Shown here: positions 31,511-41,521 of the stretch, in pieces
How positions within the stretch are numbered: position 1 is the first letter of the stretch
Layout of the letters: every line of letters begins with the position of its first letter
Assembly (NCBI RefSeq): GCF_000499845.2
Contig: NC_023750.2
Span: forward strand, 14,832,279 to 14,896,278
From: Phaseolus vulgaris
Lineage: Eukaryota; Streptophyta; Magnoliopsida; Fabales; Fabaceae
Direction: 5' to 3'
Length of the DNA stretch: 64,000 bases
Notes under the pieces: model-generated
Told to the model about the DNA's origin: nothing
Database searches by the model: none
The model's input: only the letters and a program-made list of their open reading frames with translations
Position numbers and translations under genes: made by a program

Positions 31511-31955
31511 ATGGCCACCACTAGACGAGCTACCGCACGCGCTACGGGAGAAGAAATGTCCATGCAGCAGGTGCTAGAGATAATGAGGGGGCTGCAGGAT
31601 GATATGGGAGAGTCAAAGATAGAACAAGAACGCATGCAGGCGGATCTCGACGCCTCGCATGTGAGGAACGAAGAGCTCCGTCGCGTTAATGAGGAGTTGC
31701 GTCGGGGTCTGAGGAACAGGGGCAACGGGAGAACGAAGAGATGGAGCATCTCACCCCACCAAGGGAGTTTTCCACTCCCTTATCGCAGGAGATCCTAGAT
31801 GCGGCGGTCCCTAACACCTTCGCGGGGCCCAAGGCGATTTTCACCGGGATGGAGGACCCCGAGGCGCATCTCACTGCGTTCCACACACAAATGGTGTTAG
31901 TGGGCGGCTCTGACGCCGCAAGATGCAAGCTCTTCATGAGCACTTTGACAGGAAT
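31511..31955 (+). pseudogene. gag: T5 Gag N-terminal fragment
   Basis: The ATG at 31511 (MATTRRATARATGEE) opens the same Gag as T6 (52064). A 1-base frameshift near 31720 moves the reading to MEHLTPPREFSTPLSQEIL and FTGMEDPEAHLTAFHTQM, ending at TLTGMAK. There the sequence joins the antisense-gene fragment. The CAG codon in PLSQEIL is intact here but is TAG in T6. Confidence 0.85.
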
Positions 31956-32353
31956 GGCCAAAGGATGTCAAAGGCCTTGACGAAAGCCCAGCTATTGGGA
32001 TATAACTGGGCCGGAGCAACATTGATCTCTGTCAGCAGTTCCTTCTCAAACCTGGAGAAGGGCAGGCGCACGCCGATGGTCTTGAAAACCACCTGATAGA
32101 AATAAAAGAAGGGGACCCCGTCGTTGGCCTGTTCGTCTTCGCATACTGGCTCCCCTAGAGTGCAAGGGAGCACATCAATATCGTCGTCGTGCCTCTTCGC
32201 GAAGGCATGGTGATTATAGGAGCATGAATCCCCTTTGTGTTCCCTTATGGCCCTGGTGGAGAGTAAGCATGAGCATTCGTCAAGAAGCTCGCTCGAGGCC
32301 CAAGTATATAGGTCCTTGGGGTTGACCCTGGGGGGAGGAACACGAGAAGACAT
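31956..32353 (-). pseudogene. T5 second antisense gene, N-terminal fragment
   Basis: It is read from ATG 32353 (MSSRVPPPRVNPKDLYTWAS) through FSRFEKELLTEINVAPAQLY and NSWAFVKAFDIL to the gag junction. It corresponds to the aORF at 45169-46130 in T6, of which only about the first 130 residues are kept here. It lacks stops, so it shows the sense codons lost in T6. A fusion frame with gag is not formed, because the two are on opposite strands. Confidence 0.85.
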
Positions 32354-33720
32354 GCCTGAACAGAATCTAGGAGGTTTGGAGGTGAGTGACCCACTGGTAA
32401 CGCAAGGATAAAACGCTGGTTGGAACGAACACTAGAAGAACTCTTCGCGAGGAGAGAAAGAGTGCAAGTAGGTCACGAAAAGCGCAGAAATGATGAGGAT
32501 AGTTTCAAGATTTTGAAGAGCTAAATATTGCGGTTAGAGCGCCAAACAACGCAAATAGAAGTGTTGCAGTTATAGCGCCAAACGACGCAAATGGATGCAC
32601 CGGGCGATCGAGCCACGTGGCAGAGGATGGGAGGATGACCCTGGCACCACTGGTTAACACTCAGAAAACGTCGTATCGACAGAATGCCCGAGGGTACGAT
32701 GCGCCGTCGAGACTGGGTCAGAGGCACAGTAAATGTCAGGACCAAGTCAAGCGGCTGAACGTCCCATCAGCCATACGAGAAACGCCACGTGCATAGCGCA
32801 GGCGAAACCTTGAGCTCTTCGCTATCCCCAGGCGTTGACCAGGACCAAGGTTAAAGTCAATACCAAGGTAAAGTTAACGCCCCTGGGCGACGCCAGCATG
32901 AGACGCCCAAGGTGTCGCTAGGAAAGGCGCAGAGGGCGACGCCAACATGAGACGTTGCGGGCGTCGCCAACCCAAGTATCAGCAGTGCCGCCTCCCCGAT
33001 ACCCACAGGTAGGAAAGACTGTGGAGGGAGATGAAATCGAAGAAGTCAAAACTAGTTACTAGCGGCGTCGCCTCCCCGATACCCACAGGTAGGAAAGACT
33101 GTGGAGGGAGACGAGATCGCCAAACGCCAGTGGACCGCTGGCAGGGTTGTTCCCCGATACCCTTGGGAAGGAAAGACCATGGAGGGAACGACCCCCCCCC
33201 CCAGAGCACTCGGCGTTTTTGGACACCCTGGGACGATACGATGCTGCTGTAGCAGGCCTCTCCTTAGGCATGGGCGCCGGACACCAAGAATCAAGGGACG
33301 AATCGCTTTGGTGTTTGAGACACCCCATGGACGATACGGCTCCGTTAGGCAAGCCTCTCCATGGGCGTGGGCATCGACGCGTGACCTTATCCCAAGTGTT
33401 TAGGACCCAGAGTAGGTCTCAACTTTCACGTTGCGGCAATTGTAAAGCCACTGACGCCTTCACGAAGTACAGGCGTCGGAATTACAAGGTCGCCCAACGC
33501 AGCGAAAGAAACGGGTAGAGTACAGGCAAAACAATCGAAGCACGTGAAGGCAAAAAACGAGGGTAAAATCATACAGGCGGAATTCGATAACTCCAAGGTA
33601 CAAAAATCGTCATGCAAAACCCACAGTTGTGACGAAAGTGCAAACAGTTCAAAGAATTACAAGTTTATCAAAGAGGGTCAAAAACAAGTGTAAAGTGTAA
33701 AGGAGAAAGGTGGCGGTTGA
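32354..33720 (-). other. T5 spacer between the two antisense genes, degenerate LTR U3-like
   Basis: It matches 43810-45168 of T6 in inverse. It contains three copies of a GATACCC(A/T).(A/G)GG(T/A)AGGAAAGA(C) motif (32998, 33078 and 33158), GGCGTCGCC/GGCGACGCC words (32880-32970) and a TTGACCAGGACCAAGGTTAA block like the LTR start. An 11-base C run lies at 33192-33202. I see no gene. Confidence 0.65.
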
Positions 33721-33730
33721 GGGCGGCAGT

Positions 33731-36015
33731 TCAGTCATCCATCTCCAAGGGCACGACCTTCCCGTCAACGATGTGATGAGTGGAATCATAGTTGGAAACG
33801 TCAATTCCCGGGTTCTCACAGACGGCCTGGGCTAGAGCCTCTTTGAACCCCTCCTCGTAGGTACCCGCCATGTCGTTGATGAGGGTCTTCTTATCCTTCT
33901 CTAACTCCTCGATGATGGCGTCCCCAGAAGCTACCTGTTTCTCCAAAGCTTCCTTCTCCACACGGAGCCGGCTGACCTCGACCTGCAGTTTGTCGTAGTC
34001 AACCTGGAGAAGGCCCATAGCTTTGGCCTGAGTAGCCATCTCCCACTCCATCCGCTCCAGTTTGTCAGCTTGCTCGCACCATCGGCTCTTCAAGTCCTTT
34101 TGAACTTCCTCGTAAGCTTCGACCATGCCCTAGAGGCCTGTTACTTGGACTTGAAGAGTGACTTCCCGAGCGTAGGAGTCAGCCTGAAGCTCCACCGCCT
34201 CTGCCAGTTGTTTTTCAGCCTCTTCCTTGGCCTCTTGCGCCTGCTTCAGAGTGGTTTGGTAGGCCTCGTTTTGGCATCCCAGAGTTTTCTTTTCCTCATC
34301 CAGGGCAGCTACCCTTGTTTCCAAGGCCTGGAGGGTTTGAGTCTGCAAAACAACGTTTCTAGCCTGGGTACGCCATTGAAGGGCCACTGCCAAGAAGGCT
34401 CCCAAGTAGAAGGGCATTCCCTCCTTCCTGTCGGAGCCCTCTGGCACCGATCCCCCACTGAAGCCCCTCATCAGATGCATAATTGGAGGAGGAATGGCAA
34501 TAAGATCTGGGGCGGCGGCGACAGAGGCGGGAGCAACGGAGACCTCTGCCGATGGTGGGGGTGGAGCAAATTCGGCCCTTCGCTTGTTTCCTCTTGGACC
34601 ATTGTGGGAGGGAGAGAGGTAGCATTTGGTGGGTTGTCCCTGAAGGAATTCCCTCCCTGGGGCGACGCCGCCGACAGAATGGGAGCCCTAGCAGCTTTTC
34701 TCCTCTTGAAGACTAGCCCACCGTCAGAGTCTTCGTCATCGGAGATAATCTCAACCACCCTTTTTCCTTTGTCAAGGGGGGTTGGAGCAGGTGATGAAGC
34801 CACAGCCAGTGGGACTGCATCAATGGGCGGGGGAAAGCCGGGTGTTGGAAGCGCTTGGGGGCTATGTGAGGATGGTGAAGATGAGCCTAGTGGGGCTTCG
34901 GTAGTGGTTGGTGGTGGTAAAGGCAGGGTTGGTGAGGGGTTTGGGTCAGCAGCAGGGGCGGAGGAGGCGCCAGCCTTGGCAGCGCGAGCGGCCTTCATCG
35001 CTTTCGCCAAAACCATCCTTTTGGAGGCATCCATCACCGATCCTACATTCAGATAAACCAAATAGCAGAAGTTAAAGCCAAAGCAGTTATACAAACCCAC
35101 AAACGCGTGGACGAATGAGACATAAGGCACATAGCACAAAGAAAAACAGGTGGAAGAAGCTAGTAGAGCAAACGTGAAACAGTAAAATACAAATAACAAA
35201 GGACAGTAAGAGAGGAGTCTCCCTACCAAAGTAGGTGGTCAGGGAGTGGGCGTTGTATTCGCTCGCGATGAGTTTCAGCGTATCGAAGACAATTCCCAGG
35301 GCAGCCAAAGCCTTGCATACCTCCCTATCAGCAGGGGATAGCTCATCCAGGGCCTTACCCTGAGCAGCTTGGGATGTTCCGTCCAGTACAGGGGGAAGCC
35401 GTCCAAGGCTGTGGGGTCGTGCTTGGCGCAGCACACCCTGAAGAATTTTCCCTTCCAGCTTTTGTAGGAGTTCTGGAAGAGAGAGAGAAGGATCCTACAT
35501 GCGATCCCGGAGAAGCTTACCCAAAAGCTTTTCCCCTGTTTCTTCACCTCCAAGAAATGCAAGAAGGCATCCACAGAGGGAAGGATGCCTAGATGTCCGC
35601 AAAGAATTTGAAAACCCCTTACGAATGCCCAGCTGTTGGGGTGGAGCTGGGCGGGGGCTGTGTTGATCTCTGTGAGGAGTTCCCTCTCGAAGGGCGTGAA
35701 CGGCAGGCGCACCCCAATGCGTTTAAATACCGTTTGGTACATGAAAAAGAAAGGGTTCCCCTTCCTAGGTGTGTCGTCTATGCAAACGGGTTTCCCAGGC
35801 CTGCCGGGACGGACGGAAATATGCGCATCATGGGTGCGGAAAAAAGCATTAAAATTGTACAGGTTGGGATCACCGCGATGGTTCTCCAAGTCTTTCATGG
35901 TCGTCAGAGTGGTGCACTCGCTTAAAAGCTCGTCGGGGGCCCATGAGTAGAAGGCTTTATAGTTGGTCTTGGGAGTCTTGGGGGGAGAACCAGACTTTGA
36001 GTTTGGGCGCACCAT
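33731..36015 (-). pseudogene. T5 first antisense gene (aORF), nearly intact
   Basis: Exon 2 is 36015-35227 (MVRPNSKSGSPPKTPKTNYK; FERELLTEINTAPAQLHPNS; WKGKFFRVCC; LDGFPLYWTE). Exon 3 is 35042-33731 (MDASKRMVLAKAMKAARAAK, Pro-rich, ISDDEDSDGG, then a coiled coil ending HHIVDGKVVPLEMDD). The intron 35226-35043 has GT...AG ends; the 5'-UTR intron is 36266-36031. Lesions against the T6 copy: a 1-base loss near 35358, a frameshift near 34530 and TAG at 34132-34130 where T6 has CAG. It is the mirror image of 41522-43809. Role unknown. Confidence 0.88.
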
Positions 36016-36761
36016 GGTGCGGATAAATAACTGGAGATAGAGGAAAGGAAAAGGGGTTTAACAAGTGATGCCAAGGCAGAAAATGGGATAAAACCCTAGA
36101 AAAATGCCACCCACGCGAGAAAACCCAGAAAGAAGGAGAAGGGAACGGAGAAGAACGGAGGAGCGGAAGAACACAAAAATGCAGAAACATAAACAGTCCC
36201 AGGCAGTTCAATACGCAGCGATGCAGTGCAATGAAGAGGAAGAGTAATGGAGATGGAAAATCATACCTTTGGTGTCGAGGTGTGGAGGGAAGGGAAGTGC
36301 GAAGGAGGGAGCAGTGATTGCAGATGAAAGGCTCGAAGACGATGAACAGTGCAGAAATGCAGAGAGAATGGATAAAACAGTGGTTTGAGCGCGGAGTTTT
36401 GGGTAACTTGAACGTTACATTTGCAACCCAAGAGGCGCTAATTGGGGACCGTGTGATCGTGCCGCGTGTCAAAGGATGAAGCGCTCAAGGGGAGCGCAAG
36501 GGACTTTAGAGGCTGACCGTGTGATGAGCCACGTGGCAAGTGATTAAGCGTGGCCCCAAAAGGTGTTACTTTCCCTGCTTCAGAGGATGTCCAATCAGCC
36601 ATTAAGGGCACCCCTATGGTTCAGAGAGTGTCACGTCAATGATTCGAGAAGTGTTGAGTCAGCAGGGAATGACATGTCACCAGGGTGACACGTGGACGGC
36701 GTGGGCGAGGCCTTAGTCTTTGCGCTGAAGACAAGTCTTCAGCTTAAGACTGGGGGGCTTG
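36016..36761 (+). other. T5 antisense-gene promoter region and polypurine tract (36747-36761)
   Basis: This holds the predicted non-coding first exon and upstream region of the antisense gene (minus strand). It includes CCACGTGGC near 36528, a G-box-like ACGTG core also present upstream of the other copies. The plus-strand tract TTAAGACTGGGGGGCTTG abuts the 3' LTR. Confidence 0.65.
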
Positions 36762-37932
36762 TGTACCGTCTCGTATCCGGGCGTTGACAAAGTCAAGGTC
36801 AAAGTCAACGTCGTGGGTCAAAGTCAACATAAGGCGTCGCCTAGGTGAAGAGACGCCAAGTGCCAGCGTCGCCAAGGTCAAGACGACGCCTAGTTAAGGC
36901 ATCGCCCAGTTAAGGCGTCGCCCAACCAGGGCGTCGCCAAGGTCAAATGTCACAAAGGCAAGGCGATCACAGTGTGGCTCCCCGATACCCATGGGTAGGA
37001 AGGACCATGGAGGGAGCGACGCCGTGGGAAGGCCTCAAATCTCGATAATCCGAGGTAGTAATAAAGAGAAGAGAAAGGTGGCTTCAAGGCCATAGTGATA
37101 GCGCCAGTGTAGGGTAGCCTGACTCGTGAAGTGCCCCTGCCGCCCCCGAGACGCCCTTGGGATAGATACGACTCAAGAGGAGGGTCACGCCCAGGGTAGC
37201 CAGGTGCAGGGTACGAGAGGAAGACAAATACGCTCTCAAAGTGAGTGACTAGATGTTTGGGGGTATGAGTTGACACCCAAAAAGTCACCTCTAGCGCAGA
37301 TGCACTCCCAGGTAGGAGGACTCACACGAAGAAATGCCCCCAGATGGGGTCACGGCACTGTGAGGCCCTCCACGTGTACAACAGTCAGATCAGAATAGAA
37401 ACGCCATTTTGTCAGGTACAAGGTAATTAAAGTTATTTAATACAGTTTCCGTTTCGAGCGTTTAAGGTACTATAAATGCTCCTAAGCGTTTTAAACGTCT
37501 TAAATGCGCTACGTTTTATAATTAAATGCGCTTTAAGGCGCTTTGAATGCGGGAGTAGCTTAAATAGCGCTTTGAATGTTAGAAACGGGGTTCGAACTTT
37601 TGGCAAATTTTCCAGAAACTCTCTAGTTACTTGCTCGAGCCTTGAGGTTACGTACAAGGGACTGGGGAAAGATCTTTGCCAGAGGGAGAAAATATACACT
37701 AGACATAGTTTTCCTTTTTGCCACCTTCAGGGTACCATACGCGGTGCTCCGATACGGAGGTGCTTAGTTTTTGGTGTTTCTTGTTGGCTGACTTGAGCGT
37801 CAGAGTGCAAACGGCTGCTAGGGTGCCCTTTTGTCCTTCTTTGCATGAATCCACAGGTATCCAGTGGGAAAGAGTCCCTAGCTGACGGTTGAGGTTGCGC
37901 ACGAAGAAGTCCCAGGTCAACCGGACGGAACA
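36762..37932 (+). repeat. T5 3' LTR (1171 bp)
   Basis: It starts TGTACCGTCTCG and ends CCGGACGGAACA. It has a 19-bp insertion near 36808-36828 relative to the 5' LTR, inside the TTGAC repeat region. The TATA-like ACTATAAATGC is at about 37469-37479. Confidence 0.92.
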
Positions 37933-38876
37933 ATTTGATTTGGCACATGGTAAGACGACCTAACTCGTGTAAGCACGACTACCCAAGCATAGGTGCCTTG
38001 TGATAAGTATTCATTAAATAGGTGAATTATCCGAGATAGCACACGATAAGACAACCAAGCTCAGGGTAGATACAACTAGCCGAGTAGGCGCCTTGCGAGG
38101 TAAGGCATCATGAAATAGATGCAGTACTCACGCTATAAGAAAACCTAGTTTGGAGGCCATGATAGCTCGACTAGAACCGAGCTTAAAGCGATCCAAAGAA
38201 TTCGTGATGTCATGTCCCTTACCGGACTCGTGAAATAAAACTTTGTTGTCAATGCCCAAACAAAAAGAGGGTACAAGTCAAGTTGAAGTGGAAGGTTGTC
38301 CTAACCATGAGGATGTCATTCATCAAAAGTTTAGTCTCTCCGTTAAGAAAAAGTTTTACTGCTCTCTATGTTTAGTTTCACCTAAATTAGCATTACTCTG
38401 TTATGCTAATTCTGTCGTGTTCGGGGTGTGAGGTCAGTTAGATTAAAAAACATTCTTCCAATCTGCATGTTCAGACGCCACAACCTTATATGAGTTAACG
38501 ATGCGGTAACATGCTAGACACGTTGTGTTTAGGTGAAAATCATTTTATATTGTAAAGCATTTAGATACACGTTCATGCACTATAAGTAAAATCTTTGATG
38601 TCAAAATAAATAACATGCTCAGAATCGTCTAAAAAACGCTACATAAACTTTGGTGAAGAGATTAAGTGTTTAATAGGTTTGGGAAAATAAAAATAAATAC
38701 AATTCATAAGTTTAAATTAATCCTTCACTAGTTTTCCGTTGACCACGGTCTTGCTCAGGTCTAGCGTTGAAAGGTCTATGGTGGGATGGACGACCGTTGC
38801 TTGCTCCAAAGCAGCCTCAAAACCAACAAGGTAGGATTGAGCGACATCTTGTTTAAAACGAATAAATGCTTAGTGG
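37933..38876 (+). other. T4 region between pol and antisense gene (continued)
   Basis: The first 170 bp are the continuing tandem repeats. The rest is AT-rich with no frame similar to any other copy. The counterpart of the antisense gene's C-terminal end is not recognisable except around 38725-38830 (a TCCGTTGACCACGG-type word, possibly the old VVDGK end). Confidence 0.45.
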
Positions 38877-39571
38877 TTATGATTTAAGTTTTTTCGTCAA
38901 AGGTAAGATAGGAGAAGTACTTGTATAGGCTTTAAGGGCACCAAAAAGATATTCTTTAGACAACAATGTCGAGGTATCAAAGACGACTTTCAAACTTATA
39001 AAAAATTCGCAAATTCCTTGGTCCTTTTGGGGCAGATCTTCCAAGTGTCGAGCATTCTGGAACCCAGGGTTGGGCGTCCAATACAAAGGAAAGTCATCCA
39101 TTAGGGACGACTCTCCTGCCAAAGCTCGAATTTTGAGAAATCGACCTTTGAAATATTTTAGGACGATTGGAAGAGGGTAAGTAAACCTCTCGCAGGGGCA
39201 CCATTTAGAGTGACCCATAGTTGGCTACCAGAGTGTTTGACTTCAAAAAAATATTGGAAGACCTCCACATTCGATGAAATGCTGACCTAAGAACACAAAA
39301 TTATAAAACCTCGGATGAATACCCAGCTATTCGGGTGTAGCTGGGCAGGAGCTAGTTTTAGCTTGTTCAATAATTCCTTTTCGAAAATGGACCAGGGTAG
39401 ACGGAGTAGGACCTTTTTAAAGAATGTGGCATAGAAAAAATAGAATGGACCCTCAGAGTCCAATGACTCGTCACAACAAATGGGTTTCCTTTCCTTGCAT
39501 TTTACTACTTTAACTAAACCCTCATGTTTTTTACTCAGACAACGTCCTACTTCCGTTAATTCCTTAATTCA
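38877..39571 (-). pseudogene. T4 antisense gene remnant, split by T6 (rest at 53364-53430)
   Basis: The minus strand carries degraded aORF exon 2: EKELL near 39370, APAQLHPNSWVFI near 39330, then KGRFLKIRALAGESSLMDDF near 39100-39170 and PLYW. It is closest to the T2/T3 type. The upstream part (YPWAKKELLKETS) is at 53364-53430 on the far side of T6, joined by the duplication ATTCA. Several stops and frameshifts make it inactive. Confidence 0.8.
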
Positions 39572-40775
39572 TGTTCCGTCCGGTTGACCTGGGACGTCTT
39601 CGTGCGCGACCTCAACCGTCAGCTAGGGACTCCTTCCCACTGGTTACCTGTGGATTCCTGCAAAGAAGGACAAAAGGGCGCCCTAGCGGCCGTTTGCACT
39701 CCGACGCTCAAGTCAGCTAGCAAGAAACACCAAAAACTATGCACCTCCGTATCGGAGCACCATGTATGGCACTCTGAAGGTGGTAAAAAGGAACTGTGTC
39801 TAGTGTATATTTTCTCGTTCTGGCAAAGATCTTTCCCCAGTCCCTTGTACGTAACCTCAAGGCTCGAGCTAGCAACTAGAGAGTTTCTGGAAAATTTGCC
39901 AAAAGTTTGAACCCCCTTTCCAACATTCAAAGCTCTATTTAAACTACCCTATCATTTAAAGCGCCTTAAAGCGCCTTTAATCAGAAAACGTAGCGCATTT
40001 AATTAGCGCATTTAATTAGAAAATGTAGTGCATTTAAGACGTTGAAACGCTTGGGAGCCTTTATAGTACCTTAAACGCTCGAAACGGAAACTGTATTAAA
40101 TGACTTTAATTACCTGGTACCTGGCTAAATGGTGTTTCTATTCTGACCTGGCTGTTGTACACGTGGAGGGCCTCACAGCGCCATGACCCCATCTGGAGGC
40201 GTTTCTTCGTGTGAGTCCTCCTGCCTGGGAGTGCTATTGTGCAAGGGGTGACTTTTTGGGTGCCAACTCATGCCCCCAATCATCTAGTCACTCACTTTGA
40301 GAGCGTATCTGCCTTCCTCTTGTACCCTGCGCCTGGCTACCCTGGGCGTGACCCTCCTCTTGAGTCGTATCTGTCCCAAAGGCGTCTCTGGGGCGACAGG
40401 GGTACTTCACGAGTCAGGTTGCCCTAGACTGGTGCTATCACTATGGCCTCGAAGCCACCTTTCTCTTCTCTTTATCACTACCCCGGATTTATCGGGACCT
40501 GAGGCCTTCCCACGGCGTCGCTCCCTCCATGGTCTTTCCTACCCATGGGTATCGGGGAACCACACTGTGATTGCCTTGCCTTAGTGATATTTGATCTTGG
40601 CGACGCCCTGGTTGGGTGACGCCTTCACCTAGGCGACGCCTTGCCTTGGCGACGCTTCCTCTTGGCGACGCTGGCACTTGGCGTCTCTTCACCTAGGCGT
40701 CGCCTTATGTTGACTTTGAGTCGAGATGTTGACTTTGACCTTGACTTTGTCAACGCCCGGATACGGGACGGTACA
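39572..40775 (-). repeat. T6 3' LTR (1204 bp)
   Basis: It starts TGTTCCGTCCGG and ends GGGACGGTACA on the plus strand. GGCGACGCC array near 40600-40710. TATA-like GGTACTATAAAGG (minus) near 40057-40069. The polypurine tract follows at 40776-40792, with ACTAGGGGGC in place of ACTGGGGGGC. Confidence 0.92.
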
Positions 40776-41521
40776 CAAGCCCCCTAGTCTTAAGCCGAAG
40801 ACTTGTCTTCAGCACAAAGACTAAGGCCTCGCCCACGCCGTCCACGTGTCACCCTGATGACGTGTCATTCCCTGCTGACTCAACAATTCTCGAATTATTG
40901 ACGTGACACTCTCTGAACCATAGGGGCGCTCTTAATGGCTTATTGGACATCCTCTGAGGCGGGGAAAGTAACACCTTTTGGGGCTACGCTTAATCGTGCG
41001 CCACGTGGCTCATCACACGGCCAGCCTCCAGAGTCCCATGCGCTCCCCTTGGGCTCTTAATCCTTTGACACGCGGCATGATCTCACGGCTCCTAATTAGC
41101 GCCTCTTGGGTTGCAAATGTAACGTTCAAGTTACCCCAAACCCTGCGCTCACACCACTGTTTCATCCATTCTCTCTGCATCTCCGCACTGTTCATCGCCT
41201 TCAAGCCTTTTCTCTGCAACTTCTGCTCTTTCCTTTATGCTCTCCTTCCTCCCTCACTTTGACATCAAATGTATGATTTTTGCATCTCCACGACTCTTCT
41301 TCTTCGTCGCATTGCATCACTGTGTATTGAACTGCCTGGGACTGTTTGCGTTTATGCATTACTGTGTTCTTCCGTTTCTCCTTTCTTCTTCGTTCCCTTC
41401 TCCTTCTTTCTGGGTTTTCTCGCGTGGGTGGCATTTCCTGGGGTTTTACCCCCTTTTCTGTCTTGGCATCACTTGTTAAAACCCTTTTCCTTTCTTCTTT
41501 CTCCAGCTATTTATTAACATC
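40776..41521 (+). other. T6 antisense gene 1 promoter region with predicted 5'-UTR intron (41271-41506)
   Basis: It contains the polypurine tract, then CCACGTGGC near 41001, and the predicted non-coding exon. The intron acceptor TTTCTCCAG is intact. The donor context is CATCAAAT/GTATGA where T5 has CACCAAAG/GTATGA, so the last exon base is changed. Confidence 0.55.

Larger units (their letters stand above)
30262..37932 (+). mobile_element. T5: internally deleted Tat element (7.7 kb)
   Basis: It is flanked by ATTTG at 30257-30261 and 37933-37937. LTRs are at 30262-31413 and 36762-37932. Inside lie a primer site, about 450 bp of gag, a direct junction to an antisense-gene fragment near 31955, a LTR-like spacer, a second antisense gene and a polypurine tract. 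All of protease, RT, RNase H and integrase is missing. The LTRs differ by roughly 25-30 substitutions and a 19-bp indel, so it is older than T2. Its layout is that of T6 minus the middle. Confidence 0.92.
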
